Source of the DNA: Macropodus opercularis
Taxonomy: Eukaryota; Chordata; Actinopteri; Anabantiformes; Osphronemidae
Direction: 5' to 3'
Assembly: GCA_030770545.1 (NCBI GenBank)
Contig: CM061102.1
Location: 12,392,501-12,456,500, forward strand
Length of the DNA: 64,000 nucleotides
Below, piece after piece: positions 22,001-33,209 of this stretch (positions are counted from its first letter, which is position 1; each line of letters starts with the position of its first letter). The notes under the pieces were generated by a model. It saw only the letters and a program-made list of their open reading frames with translations, made no database searches and had not been told where the DNA came from. Position numbers and translations under genes: made by a program.

Positions 22001-25000
22001 CATTTTCAATATATATTCTAATCAAGGCAGGGAGCGATGCACGGCATGGAGATTGTCTCGGACTCTCCCATATACGCTTAACGGATCCTTATTAATATTC
22101 TTTGTGAGAGAAACGCTGAGATAACTGGTGTAAAATACTAATATAAATTTATGAGAGATTTAACGTGATTCCAAATGTACCCGTCGCTGAGGACTGAGAC
22201 TATTGCTCACTGTCTGATTTACTGTGACGCTGCACTGAAAAGACTCTTTCCACGCTGCATATTATTATTATTATCATACTGTAAGGTCACATCAGATTTT
22301 ACTGCACATGCACTGGGAGGTTTCCTGCCAGCTCCGCATCGACGTGTGAACAGTGTTGGGGAGTCTCACCTCCTTTTCTGCTTATTCTTGTCTTTGTGTT
22401 TGTTCTTCGGGCTGCCCGATCTGAAACAAACGTCACAGGCACAGCGCGTGAGACAACGGAGCCGCATTCTCCGGCTGAACCCACTGCTCATCCGCGTGGA
22501 CCGGCACTGCCATGAATAAACTGTAATCACGTGTGGCAACGACACACAACAATCCTCCGCAGCATTTTGCGCTGGCGCACACGGTCATGCACAAGTTTAA
22601 CAAACGGCGATTGTGTCGCGATGCATCGTACACACCTATATCTCTTCTTCTTCCTGGAGGCAGATCCAGATCTGGCAACGACAAGGACAACACCATGACA
22701 CGTCAAACAATCACATCATAGCTACTGTACATCATGTCATTTAACCTCTGTGAATCACACGACTACGCCCATATATGCAGAGATGTCAGCAGTGATCAGT
22801 TTGTTCTTTGAACACACACTGAGCATAAGGACGAAGAAGCCGTCCTCAGCGTTCACACATCACACATCGCCTCAGTATCACTTCCACCCTCACCGCGGTT
22901 TCTATGGTGATTAGTGAGACCATTTTTTGTTAGGTGATGCTATCTTCCTGAAGAGCCCTACATCTTTCCTGCTGTTTTCATACGCGTGGAGCGTGTGGTG
23001 TGGAGTGGAAGGGAGTGGCAGCACAGTGTGGATTCACTGGAAGAGGACTAATAAAGCTGTCAGAGTAATGCATGTGGCTGACATGTAATTCCCGAGCTGT
23101 GGACATCTTTCTATGACTTCTGACACCGCGGAGAGCTCGTAGCTCCTCTCTCGCACAATCCGGTCACAGCTAAATCCATCACCTCCCACTACAAGGACAC
23201 GGATGTTATATGTGAGACAAATACTCGTCCGAACGAGGTAACCCTACCCGGAGCTATTATGTTAAAGTGAGTCGAATGTGACAAGCAAGCAAGCAGTAGG
23301 AGCTGAAGCGGGACAGAGCCGCACCACAAGAGGCTGACTCTGGGGAGGAACCCTGCATGTTGCTCCCCCCCCGACTCACATACATTATTCATATATCAAC
23401 AGTACCTGCAATGCAGAGCGTTTAGTGCACGGCTGGGAGGGAGGAGCGGGGACGACGAGGCTCGAGTGTCGGTGAATGGATGAGAGGTGGGAAACGGGAA
23501 CGGGGCAGCGCAGCGATGCTCAGCAATTTAGTGCGAGGCTCATTTTTCTTGTGATGGCCTCCCATTTGGGGCTGGGTTATTAGAGCAACATATTTAGACC
23601 CGCTCCCCCCGAGTCAGGCAGGATGAGAGACACTGGAGGAGGAGGAGGATACTCCACAATGGCTCATTGTCGCTGTGATATCCCAAGGCGCTGCACAAGT
23701 GTCTGCTGATGAGCTCTTGCTTGTTCCTGTCTCTTCCCTTCTATCCATTTGTGTTATTGTCACTTTAACCTATTTTTCTTCATCCTTTATATACATTGAC
23801 TTTCTCCTTCGTATTCTTCCTTTTCTACATTTTCTCTCTTTCCTTCCTTTGTGTTTATCTCTTCCCTTTATTCTCTTCCTGTGTTTTGATCTTCATACCT
23901 CTTTTATTTACTTGATTGGATCATTCTTTTGACTTTTCTTTCCTTCTTCTCTCTATACTTTGAAATTTGAAACTACTGCACTAAGAGGCAAACAAATACA
24001 AAAGAAACCTGTAACCAATGTAGTGATTCTATATGTCATCACCCTGTCTGATGTCTTGTTTGAAAAAGCCAGCGTCTTGCTGCAATCATTGGCAACTGTG
24101 GCTCACTAGCTGAGTTATTTAAGCTGTGCTGCGTCTTCCGTCTGTGCCAGATTGTCTTCTGCTCCGGCGTTGTGTTCCAGCCTTCTGTTTCTGAATGCCC
24201 GAAACCGCCTGTTAATCAACATGTTTTCCCAAATCAGGACTCTCAGCTTGTTTTCCCTGATTTAGACTCTGGGCAGTTTTGTCACTACAGCTTAGTGAAG
24301 AGGATTTCTGATTTATTTGCTTTGAGAGTTACATCTTGTGTATGACCTTTAACATTTTGTAATGTCCTGTTTCTAATGAAGTAACTTAGCCTAAAGAGAA
24401 GAAGAATAGAAAGGGAGCATTCCACACGGTACCACAGGAAATGACAGCATCCACATTCTGGCTAATGTCCACCGTCAACCGCGTTCTCCAGCGAACAAAT
24501 GTTGTTTGACCCTAAGCAACCTCAACGGGAAGCAGCCTAGAAGCTCTGCAGAATGCGGCTGTGGACCACATCAACACATGGGATGACTAAGCCCTATATG
24601 GACTCCATGATCTCCCTGGTTACCCCACGTTACTCCCACAATCTGAGGCAGGACTGAGTAACAGGCAAGAGCTTCTCAGGTTCGTTCAACGCCACTGATG
24701 GCTAGAGATGTGTGACTTCGCTCAGCCAGCTATAGATTGTTGTTTCTCTGCCTTGTTGTCCTTCCGTGGAAAATCAAGGAATTCTGTCCAGCTCTACGTA
24801 CTTGGTGCTATTTGTCATGTCTGTTGCTTCTCCGTCTCTCTTACCCAGAAAGCCGTTTACCTGCTGTCTGAAAGGCTGCCATCTTTCTTTTCACCTACAT
24901 TACTCCTTCCATCCTCCTCCGAGGGGTGGATGATACAGACTTAGCGTTTAACTCGATTTCTGTTGTCTTTATATTCATAATAACAGAAACGACCCATTAC

Positions 25001-28000
25001 TATGATCAAACCACTGTCCTCAGTATGCACACACGCTCACCTGTCTCGCTTGTGTTTCTTCCCACTCTTCTTCTTCTTCTCTCTGCGTGTGGGTGAGGAG
25101 CTGCCAAACCTGTGGATGGAGAGTGGGTAAAAGCATGCATGCCTTCACTGCAAAATGAGAAAAGCTCAAATCTGGCTTTGTGTTACATTTCATTGCACCA
25201 GGGAGAGGATCTTTGTTAGTAAAGGTGTCATCCTTTAGTGGCTCGGCTGACAAATCGGGCTCTCTTCATGCCTGGCTCTATTCATCAAACTGCCTTCCTC
25301 ATTTCTTTCTTTCCTCTCTTTTGCGCCGATACGCTTTTTTTCGTCGCTTTCATCCCTTTAGTCGTAGTCGGTCCTTCTTTTGCTGACCTTGTTAAAGAAA
25401 ATGGAAGATGACACTGTGCTTTGCTAATCACTCCCCACAAATATTTCCCCCTATCTTCGCAATTGCAGCATCTAATGGCTTGTTCGCAGTTTTCAAATCA
25501 AAATAATTGGAATTCCATTTCACAAAAACACTGTGTAATTATTCCGTCTATGAGGCCTGATAAACGAAAATGGAGATAAATCAGACCACTTCATCAGTAG
25601 AAACCGTTCTCACTCACCGACTCCTGCGACGGCCAGATTTCTTCTTCTTCCTTTTCTTTGGACGAGGGGATGGAGAGCTGCTTGATTTCCTCTTCACTCT
25701 AAATTGACCAGAAAATCGAGAAGAACTTGTAGCGTGAGCAAGGCAGAAATGATCCTCAAGTGTTATGAATATGTGGTCAAAGCATATATTTCTGATTATA
25801 GTTATTTTCTGCAGTGAACATGCATTTTCTCACTTTCTCAATTAATTCTTTCACTCACTATTTTACACAATATATTGTACACTCAGCTGAAGAACTGACT
25901 CCTTAATTAAATCACAGGAGACCTTTGGTTTCTTTGATAACGAAACTATACATTCTTTTACTGTCGCTATTAGATTGAAGTATTACTGTATGTCATGGAT
26001 TTCAAAGGTCGTATGACTGATTTTGTACAGCAAATAGTGTTTGTGTACAGTATTTTACCTATTGTCACTGTGGTAATCATGGTCATAATCAGCATCTTCA
26101 TAACCAGCCAATTCAGGATCCTCTTCATACTCGTCAGGGTGATAGTGCAGATGGTTGGTTCTGAAAAACCGCAGAGAAGGATCAATGTGAAGCGTCTGCC
26201 GACATAAGACAGGTAGAAAGAATGACTAAAGACCTTACGCTTCACTTATCATCCCACATAACACACCCGTCTGTAAACTTGATCATCGCACACTGAACTT
26301 TTTTATGCTGGCATTTCAGAACTAATAAAAAGTTTCCATGACCCCGGCAGCAAGAATGTAATTAGATCCCACAATCTTTAGGCTCAGCTTGAAGGATTCT
26401 TATCTGTCCTGTATATTTAGACAGATCTCCTCCCGGTTCCGTCAACCATTAACCCCTTATGTGGCCTCCTGTGATCAACCAGATCACCCAACACCCAACA
26501 CCTTTGCCTCAGGCAGCACCGTCTCTCTTGTTACAGTCCCAACAGATCCCAGTTACAATATTACACTGTGGATGGACTTGACTGATGATGATAGAGACAT
26601 AACACTGATGACCAACCATGGGGCGTCTATTAGTTAGAGAGAGATGAAAACAGGCAGGATTAATGAGATAGAGAGGATGGAGTGACTTGTGGAAGGCAGT
26701 TAATGAAATAAAAAAAGGACAGTGCATCAAATACCCGTGGGTCACACTATTCAGATCAAGAGGAGAGGGACGGTGTGGAACCAGACTAAATAAATAGTAT
26801 TAAGTGTCTGGAAGGAGAGCACAGAGCTGGATTTAACAGAGCACAGGCCTGACGCTTTGTTAGCAGGAGACGAGGCAACAGAGCCTTTAATTGGCCGAGC
26901 ACCACTGAGCACAGCAGGGATGCCAAGCACCAGCAAAACAACCCCACCTCACTATGAAAACCCTGTACACGTACACACACACACACACACACACAGCAAA
27001 GCAGGCTTTATGAGTGACGCACACACATGAAAACAAATTGTGCTATAAAACATAGATTTTTCATTCATTTCCGTTTTCAGCAACTAAACCAACTGTAGGA
27101 AGACAGGATCAACAGCTGCAGGCAATGTGGGTGTAGAGAAAATGTCACCGTTCGCGAGTAACACAAAAATCACGAGCCTCTCGACGAGAATCAGCAACTG
27201 TCAAACTCTGTATGAGACAACGCAGGGGCTTAACAAACCGTCAACAAGCAGGCTGCACACAATAGGTCTCTATCAGAAATAACTAAATGTGACACGAAGT
27301 ACAGTGTAATATTATACACTGAAGCCTGCAGCACATTTATAAAGCTATTAGATCTCAGTGAATATACTGTAAATATGTAAACAAACGACATCCTTCATTG
27401 TCTTCTATTCAATGCCACTATTGTTGTACTGTCCACGCTCCCTGGACAACAAAGTAACTGTTGTTATCGATGCGGTGCTATGTTGCAGACATCTGTCCAG
27501 CCTGACCACAGTAAAGGCAGATGTTCGTCGGATGAGGGAGGGTCTGTCGGCGTAATGGGGCCCTTGTGAGGCAGAAGGTCCCTAATTCAGCTACTGTCCC
27601 TGGGACGTGGCAGTGATGAACTGTAGCCAAGACCCTCCTCAGGGCTGCAGCACAGAGGAGTGCAGCTCATTTATATCCCCACTCGGGCAGCCACTCTACC
27701 GCTGAAGCCAGGATAGATTTTCTCTGCTGGAGATAGTTCTGGCTTGTTATTCTGGGCTTTAGAAAGTGGAGGCCCGAAGGATTGATCACACCTCAGTATA
27801 ACGGCTGGGCCAAACTTATGGGGGTCATATTAAGATGAAGGATGGTCTGTGATCATGGTGAAAGAGTTTGAATAAGCCCTGATCAGACTCCTGTACAACA
27901 GTGGAATAACAGAGTCCTTTCTATTGAGCGTATGTGTTTCTGCTTAATCGAGAATTGTTCCTATTAAAGATTTAACCAGCTATCGAGATGTGTATGTGAG

Positions 28001-28145
28001 CTCGTGTTTGACCTTTCCATCCATTCTGATGTGGGACATACGTAGCAGCGTATGGTTAATCAACACACTAAGGCTATGATGCTTCATATTTTGACCTTCG
28101 CATGCATAGTTGCAAACCTGGACAGAAGAACATTAAGGACTTGTG

Positions 28146-28200
<55 letters not shown>

Positions 28201-31200
28201 CAGAGTGGGGGGATAACAACCCTGCAAATTACAACCTTACCAATTTTCCACATCAAGGCCTTCGTGCAGAGTGGAAGTTGCAGAATTTGAGGCCCGCTCT
28301 GACAGCCTAAATTGACCTGACTCAGAAATGCCCTTCAGAGGGAACTGACGTGAAAAGCTAAACAAACAGACACTTGTGGGTCTTAGTCGTTTACTCAGTT
28401 AGTTATTATGGCCATTCGACAGTGGCCTGTGTGAAAGTGTGGCTCTCACTGCAACCATGCACATGCAATTTGTCATGAGTGGACACGAAAGACCAGCTCA
28501 ATGAATAATGTGGGTCGGAGAAGAAGCAAGGCAGCAACGTGATGTAACGCCAGTGGTGTCAAAGAACATGAACGCATCACAGACGCTAAAACCAGATGGA
28601 CAGTAACTTACACTGGCTGTGAGTGGGAGCCCTCTCTGGTGATGACTCCCTCTTTGTCCATCAGCATTTGTCTGAACGTGCTCACTTTCTGGCGAATCTC
28701 TTCTTCGGTGTACCTGCGGACAGACACGACGGCACGTCGGTTATTACAACAGAACACACACACGTCCAAAATAAATCCCATAAAATGTTGCAGCGGCGCA
28801 GGAATGAGATGACCGTCTGGGGCTCGTTGTAGATCTGTATTCACATTTAGCAAGATGCGGCTATTTTCAGTGGATTGTTCGTGTCAGCATGCGAAAGAGT
28901 AGAACAGCTTCAGAGTTGGATGAGTGGGTCACTATTTTATCTGTAACAAAGCTACAGTGGAGGGATGACTGGCTTAGCTTGACATATAAACCAGTGACCT
29001 TGTCTGGCTCTGCTTATCCACACATTTTCTTACAGAGTGAATGAATGCACCAGTGACTTTCAGAGTGGAAATGGTTTTAATCTGAGAGAGGTTTTGCTTA
29101 CTTTCCCGTTAAAAATACCAGTGGACGTATGTACATTCTGAACCATGGCTTTGATGGCACAGAGAATGAGTTGTGGCGTAGTGTGATGAACTGAAACAGC
29201 TGGAAGATCGTCCAGCAGAGAAGTCAGACGCCGTGAAAGCACCATCGGGTCCTGCTGCACGGCAACGTCTCAGCCCAGCAGTTGTCAACTCAGCACAAGC
29301 GAGGCCAGATACGCACACTTCACGCCTAGCGTTCAAGTCTTTCGTTCAGACAGAGGCCAATGTTTGTTTTTACAAAGACTTACTTTACAAATCACTGTTA
29401 AAATGGCTCATCCAGAGGAAGAAAGTGAATTTGAATCCTCTCTAAGAATCTTGAATGTGCGCAGGACGTGGATGGAAGGAATTGGTGTTGCATCCCTTTA
29501 TCTGACAGAATCCCTCCACCACCGCCACGTTTTCTATTCACTGGGAATCCTGGGATAGAAATTAGATTTATACAGGTGTGCTCAACCATAAAAATAATAA
29601 TATTAATTAAAAAATGCAAATGCGGGTTATATGTGAAATCAGCATAAAAAGTACTATGTTGACGACAAATAAAAAAGGAAACGTTTTTTCCAGAATGTAT
29701 GGTTGTTAATTAGCACTTCTACCAGCTGTAGAGGTAACACACCATCTGTGCTACTCTGCAAATGTGCAGCGGAAGGACAGATAAGGATGGTCACTCTCTC
29801 AGGCTGGGCAACGCTAGATTCAAATTAAAATCAATGTTGATCTGAGTGTGTGTGTGTGTGTGTGTGTTTGCCGTGTGTGTGAGTGAGACGGGACTGCCCA
29901 GAGACCAGAACTGGTCGAGCGGAGCCAAATGAAAGCCATTTAGTCCGGGCCCATTGCCTACAGCATGCGAAGTCCCAGCGATTTGGGAAGAGAGAGACAG
30001 GGAACATCGATCAGCGCGAGGGGCTTCAAACCACCCCATCCATGAAAGATCACCACGATTAAAGAAGCTGATTGGAGTAATTAGACAGATCCGAGCGCCC
30101 ACAGATCCTCCCATTAGCTTGTAGTCTTGGAAAATGAATAGTTGTGTCCCAGAGACCATCCTAACATTGACGATCATTGATTTGATGAAGATGTGTGTGT
30201 GTGTGTGTCTGTGCACGAGCTGTGCATCAGATGTCTGAAGAGTCTTTTTCTACAAGTGTTCCCCAGGCACTGACGTACACCAGTAAAAATCTGCAGCCAT
30301 CAATCTTTCTAGAAAGACTCTAGAAGCAGAGGCACGTCAATGTATTTAAGACTTGGGTGTTGCAAACACAGCGAGCCTCAAAGATTCAGTTCAGGGGCAG
30401 AATAGAAACAACAGACTAACCTGACTAGACCTTTAGATACTTGATTGGGGCTCACTTAGCCTTAAAACCTGTGAGTAAAAAGCTGGACCCTTGCATGAGC
30501 AGACCCGGTGCTTGGAGCTCAGGCAGAGAGCAATGTTGGCATCGTAAGTTGCTACGAGGATGGACTCTTAGGGATTTTCTGAAACTTTGCAGGATGTTAT
30601 CGATGGTGCTACAGTCGTGTGTCATCTCCTCCAGGAGCTACTCTAACAAGTCACGACTCCATGTACCAGTGTATAGATGATGCTCCCAGGCCTTGGAAGG
30701 CTCAATGTACAGACTCCTTTAATTGCTGGGTCTGTCTAATTGGTTTCCAGTGTGAGGCCATCATTCATGACAGGCTCTCATCTCTGGAGAAGAGAGAAAG
30801 GAGGGGGCTGTCTGCTGGTGTGGTTAAAGAAGCAGGCAGGTGTCCAACATGCCCCCTGGCTTAATCCCTCAGCGAGGCCTCAGTCAGGACAGGGAGGCAC
30901 GGATGACGTATGTAGAGGCTGAGCCCACTGGCTTAAATCCAAAGACAAATGAAAACAGACTCCAGCCACCATCTTAATTGTGTCTAATGTCTGGCGTTGC
31001 TCTCCCTCTCTATCCCTGTTTCATCCCCCACTCGATCCCTTAATCCTCCACACATGCACACCAGCTCTATCATTTAAAGAAGCACATTAGGCATTGGAGA
31101 GGCAGGGGGGGGCTGTGGTGAGCCAAGCCGGCAAATGAGATTCTCCTTCTATTATAGCTTAACAAGGGGACTCAAGTCTGCGCGGAGCTTAAATACTAGC

Positions 31201-33197
31201 TGAGTGGTCGGCATCTCTGACAGGCGGTCTGCCAGCCGGGCCGAGGGAGTCTGACGATCTGGTCGCTGTTGGTGTCATCATTAGCTGAGCTGCTGCTTGC
31301 TACTACACTGTTTCACTAGATATCAGAGGTCTTACACATAGCTTTCAACCTGGCCAGGGTAAGAGTGGACCCTGGCAGATAGCAAGTCCAGCAGACCCCT
31401 CTCAGCTACATCAGTCTGCTCCAGCTGTTTAATGGTGCCCTGGTGTCTGACCAGTCCAGACATGCTCAGGGAAACAGGGAACGGTAAATGAGGGAGGCAA
31501 ACAAAGGTCTAATGCATCCAGCTGTTCAAAACTTACACTGACTTACCTCACAATCAACAGCTGGAAAGTTACTTGGCAGACCTGCTGCACTAGATTACAT
31601 AGGACTCTACAGATGTACCTAATAAAGTGGCCTATGAGTGTATATGAGTGCGGCGTTGAGGACATGCTCCTCCATCGGCCGGCTAATTATGAATAGTGCC
31701 AATTAGGTTACCAGGGGCAGCTGGCCAAGCTGTAGCCAGGTCCCCAGCAAAGTAGTCCCTGTAGAGTGCTTCACTTAACACAGATCTGCCTCCCATGCTG
31801 GGAAACTGTTATTTTAGGGACCACGGCCAGCTTCTACTAGTTTCATTTGAGGCAGATGTGTTGTGCATCTCTATCCCACAAATTCATAAGACCATCTGAC
31901 CTTTCAAAAATATAATAAGGCTTAAGTTCTTGAGAAACATCACAACTGGTGACAACACAAACTATATAATTAAAACACAGCTGCATCATTTCCCAACAGA
32001 GATGTATACGTCACTTCTCAGTCGGGGTTTGCTTTCTTTCTAGTATCGCAGTGAAAATGACTTTTGGCTGGAAACTGATTTTGGACGGAATAGTTGGGTG
32101 CAGTCTGTGGACTCCTCCGCGGGTGAAGACCTGTCAGTGTCAGGTTCTCTTCTACCCACAGAAGCTTTTGCAGCTTGCACTCAAATAGAAGATAAACAGC
32201 GAAAGGGCTTCGCTGAAGACAGTATTGTTGCTTGATATCAAAAGCCTAACACTTCACTCGTCCTGTTTGTGTCCTACAGGGTAGTACGACTACGTTAGGT
32301 AGGCAGATAATCAAACTATAATTAAATATTCAGAGTCACAATTTCTCAGTTATTTTTTTATATCATTGTACTAAAATCTTGTTGTTAGGCCTGTGGAAGT
32401 TTTACTTGAGCTTTCAAGTCAGATTCATCAACATGGACGTGTAACATTGACATCTGTTTACTGTTATATAAGAGCACCTTCAATAAACCCAATAATGAGC
32501 ACGTGTTGCTATTAGAGGCGAGTTGTTCACAGCAGCGTAATGAATAACATAATCGGTCGTTTTCTAATAAAAATAGCGAATGTCAATACAATATGTTATC
32601 AGAGCAGCAGTGCTCTGTAGCAGAACTAGCGAATACCTACAGTAGATGTAGTTAGATGCTAAACACCGACACGCTGACACCACGTTGCCTATATTTTGCT
32701 TAATGTTGTCACACTGAGACAATGTTGCCAGCAACCACTAAAATAAACATGGCAAATCCTTTCAGTGAGCTGTTACACTCTGGGAATGATGATGAGGGAG
32801 GAGTGGAACAGATTTTGTTTCCTTTTCTCTTTGGTCCTAAACAATGGATGAATCGTATCACGCCCACTGTACAACCCATCACTATTACCCCGTCTACTCA
32901 CCCCTGCTCCTCCATCATCTCCTGGAGCTCCATACACTTGAGCTCCACCCTCCTCTTTCTTTCATGGTCCAGAATCTCTCTGTGAGGCTTCTTGACCAGG
33001 ACGGGCTCTGCTTTGGGCTCCTCCTCCTCCTCCTCCTCCTCCTCGGTACCTGGCTGCGTCCCCTCAGTTTTAGCTTGCAGGACTGCAGTCGGCGTAGGCC
33101 CTGCTAATCCTGCGGCTGCTCCTGCTCCGGAGACCAGCGGGAGGGCCATCCCATTTGCACCATCCTTAGGAGATGGCACCCTTGCTGCATCATACAT
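12786..33197 (-). CDS. srrm3: SRRM3, serine/arginine repetitive matrix protein 3 (13 coding exons)
   Basis: Nuclear splicing regulator that, like its paralogue SRRM4, promotes inclusion of neuronal and photoreceptor microexons. Thirteen minus-strand exons with GT-AG junctions and matching phases give 641 residues (human about 650): 33197-32902, 28713-28612, 26160-26059, 25698-25618, 25109-25041, 22671-22636, 22420-22370, 21843-21736, 21219-21060, 15199-14904, 14792-14544, 14452-14327, 13035-12786. A Glu run (51-60) leads into the cwf21 domain (about 70-125; HREILDHERKRRVELKCMEL). An acidic Asp/Glu/His/Tyr stretch (133-166) and Lys/Arg/Ser tracts follow. The eMIC module is at about 530-600 (SYSPIRKRRRDSPSFMEARR then SARKRPIPYYRPSPSSS), and the end is SR-repeat. 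Start ATG at 33197 has A at -3. A probable non-coding exon 1 ends at 57,720. Neighbour of hspb1 as in mammals. SRRM4 is excluded by synteny, although eMIC is shared. Confidence 0.95.
13036..14326 (-). other. srrm3: srrm3 intron 13
   Basis: Separates the two eMIC-coding exons. It holds a (CA)n run at 13,230-13,252 and AT-rich DNA at about 13,970-14,240. No coding evidence. Confidence 0.8.
14327..14452 (-). CDS. srrm3: srrm3 exon 13 (eMIC, first part)
   Basis: 126 bp, phase 2 to 2, acceptor GTGGCGCAG, donor GTAAAC. Codes ERDSANRSDTDSRARR, then RSRSYSPIRKRRRDSPSFME and ARRIT. The last block is the hallmark of the eMIC (enhancer of microexons) module shared by SRRM3 and SRRM4. Confidence 0.96.
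14544..14792 (-). CDS. srrm3: srrm3 exon 12
   Basis: 249 bp, phase 2 to 2, acceptor TTACCCAAG, donor GTGAGA. Codes residues 435-516, His/Ser/Arg-rich, from TKGGHSKRHHHSSRGKAHHR to SPHNKQNNS. It is divergent in detail but has SR-repeat character. Confidence 0.88.
14904..15199 (-). CDS. srrm3: srrm3 exon 11
   Basis: 296 bp, phase 0 to 2. The acceptor TTTCTTTGCAG is preceded by a pyrimidine-rich tract of about 50 nt. Codes residues 336-433, from KVHLLTASSANLQSTLLKEH to THRGRASRHQR. The donor GTAGGA is weaker than the others but gives the only in-frame join (AA + G = Lys434) to exon 12. Confidence 0.85.
18409..18550 (-). ncRNA. Predicted three-helix RNA structure in srrm3 intron 10
   Basis: Nested inverted repeats: AAAGGGACCC (18413-18422) pairs with GGGTCCCTTT (18537-18546) and extends by three more pairs across one mismatch; GGCCTGG (18435-18441) pairs with CCAGGCC (18468-18474); GAGCCCT (18501-18507) pairs with AGGGCTC (18530-18536), directly abutting the closing helix. 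This is a closed three-way junction as DNA or RNA. It starts about 60 nt after the donor of the candidate exon at 18.6 kb. It may be a structural splicing element or a degraded mobile repeat. Family not recognised. Confidence 0.4.
18609..18686 (-). CDS. Candidate cassette exon of srrm3 (78 nt, unproven)
   Basis: Between acceptor CTCTCTCCCACGCAG and donor GTACGT lies a 78-nt segment open in phase 2/2, coding RPENPKRGYSSTRSLLMDVF then KHFRHK. It could join exon 9 (AG + C = Ser) to exon 12 (AA + G = Lys) in frame, but not exon 10 to exon 11. In phase 0, as an insert between exons 10 and 11, it would bring in a TAG. No homologue recognised. Could be chance. Confidence 0.25.
21060..21219 (-). CDS. 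srrm3: srrm3 exon 10
   Basis: 160 bp, enters in phase 2 and ends in phase 0; acceptor CTCTCAG, donor GTATGT. Codes residues 283-335, starting LNKHKTDGQKASGALLPPGS and ending GERGHD. It is the first exon to break the run of phase-2/2 exons. Confidence 0.88.
21736..21843 (-). CDS. srrm3: srrm3 exon 9
   Basis: 108 bp, phase 2 to 2, acceptor CATCAG, donor GTAGAC. Codes SPGETPGRNSQRQGSCCSSR then SASLSSTRSTSKSPT, similar to mammalian SPGRRSHRHSS...SPSLSS. Confidence 0.93.
22370..22420 (-). CDS. srrm3: srrm3 exon 8 (51-nt small exon)
   Basis: 51 bp, phase 2 to 2, acceptor TGTTTCAG, donor GTGAGA. Codes SGSPKNKHKDKNKQKR, matching the Lys-rich KCKRKEKNKERKR block of mammals. Confidence 0.9.
22421..22635 (-). 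other. srrm3: srrm3 intron 7 (215 bp)
   Basis: Short intron between the 36-nt and 51-nt exons. The close spacing suggests the two small exons may be handled together. Confidence 0.85.
22636..22671 (-). CDS. srrm3: srrm3 exon 7 (36-nt small exon)
   Basis: 36 bp, phase 2 to 2, acceptor GTTGCCAG, donor GTGTGT. Codes SGSASRKKKRY, matching the mammalian SDSGSRRKRRH block. Close to microexon size and with a UGC directly before the acceptor. Confidence 0.88.
   Translation of the reverse strand: MWICLQEEEEI
22672..25040 (-). other. srrm3: srrm3 intron 6 (2.4 kb)
   Basis: Holds a CpG-containing, G-rich patch at about 23,090-23,660 and a pyrimidine-rich plus-strand stretch at 23,700-23,960. No coding evidence. 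Confidence 0.8.
25041..25109 (-). CDS. srrm3: srrm3 exon 6
   Basis: 69 bp, phase 2 to 2, acceptor CCACAG, donor GTGAGC. Codes FGSSSPTRREKKKKSGKKHK then RD, matching the GSSSPLRKKKKSVKKHRRD-type block of mammalian SRRM3. Confidence 0.94.
25618..25698 (-). CDS. srrm3: srrm3 exon 5
   Basis: 81 bp, phase 2 to 2, acceptor AATTTAG, donor GTGAGT. Codes VKRKSSSSPSPRPKKRKKKK then SGRRRS, a Ser/Pro and poly-Lys tract like that of mammalian SRRM3. Confidence 0.93.
26059..26160 (-). CDS. srrm3: srrm3 exon 4
   Basis: 102 bp, phase 2 to 2, acceptor TTTTTCAG, donor GTAAAA. Codes an acidic, His/Tyr-rich stretch (TNHLHYHPDEYEEDPELAG then YEDADYDHDYHSDN, residues 134-166) ahead of the basic tracts; mammalian SRRM3 has an acidic patch at the same place. 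Confidence 0.9.
26161..28611 (-). other. srrm3: srrm3 intron 3 (2.5 kb)
   Basis: Contains CA/TG microsatellites at 26,971-26,996 and 28,149-28,198. No coding evidence. Confidence 0.8.
28149..28198. repeat. (GT)n microsatellite
   Basis: About 24 uninterrupted GT units with a terminal GCGTGT, in srrm3 intron 3. Confidence 0.97.
28612..28713 (-). CDS. srrm3: srrm3 exon 3
   Basis: 102 bp, phase 2 at both ends, acceptor CCGCAG, donor GTAAGT. Codes YTEEEIRQKVSTFRQMLMDK and EGVITREGSHSQP, the end of the cwf21 domain, very close to mammalian SRRM3 in the first 28 residues. Confidence 0.95.
28714..32901 (-). other. srrm3: srrm3 intron 2 (4.2 kb)
   Basis: TG repeats at 29,846-29,867 and near 30,192, and a fragment resembling the 3' tail of a fish LINE at 31,598-31,645. 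No coding evidence. Confidence 0.8.
31598..31645. mobile_element. Probable LINE 3'-tail fragment
   Basis: Sequence ACAGATGTACCTAATAAAGT followed by GGCC and a GAGTGTATATGAGTG tail resembles the recurrent 3' end of L2/Maui-like non-LTR elements in fish, recalled from memory. No coding part of an element is visible nearby. Confidence 0.35.
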
Positions 33198-33209
33198 GCT
33201 TGCTGAACT
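32902..33209 (-). CDS. srrm3: srrm3 exon 2 (first coding exon)
   Basis: Acceptor TCTCCACAG precedes 33209; the ATG is at 33197-33195, so 12 nt are 5' UTR. Codes residues 1-98 plus two bases of Gly99: MYDAARVPSPKDGANGMALP, a nine-residue Glu run (52-60), then KKPHREILDHERKRRVEL of the cwf21 domain. Donor GTGAGT. The frame is open upstream of the ATG across the exon, so a start further upstream cannot be fully excluded. Confidence 0.93.
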
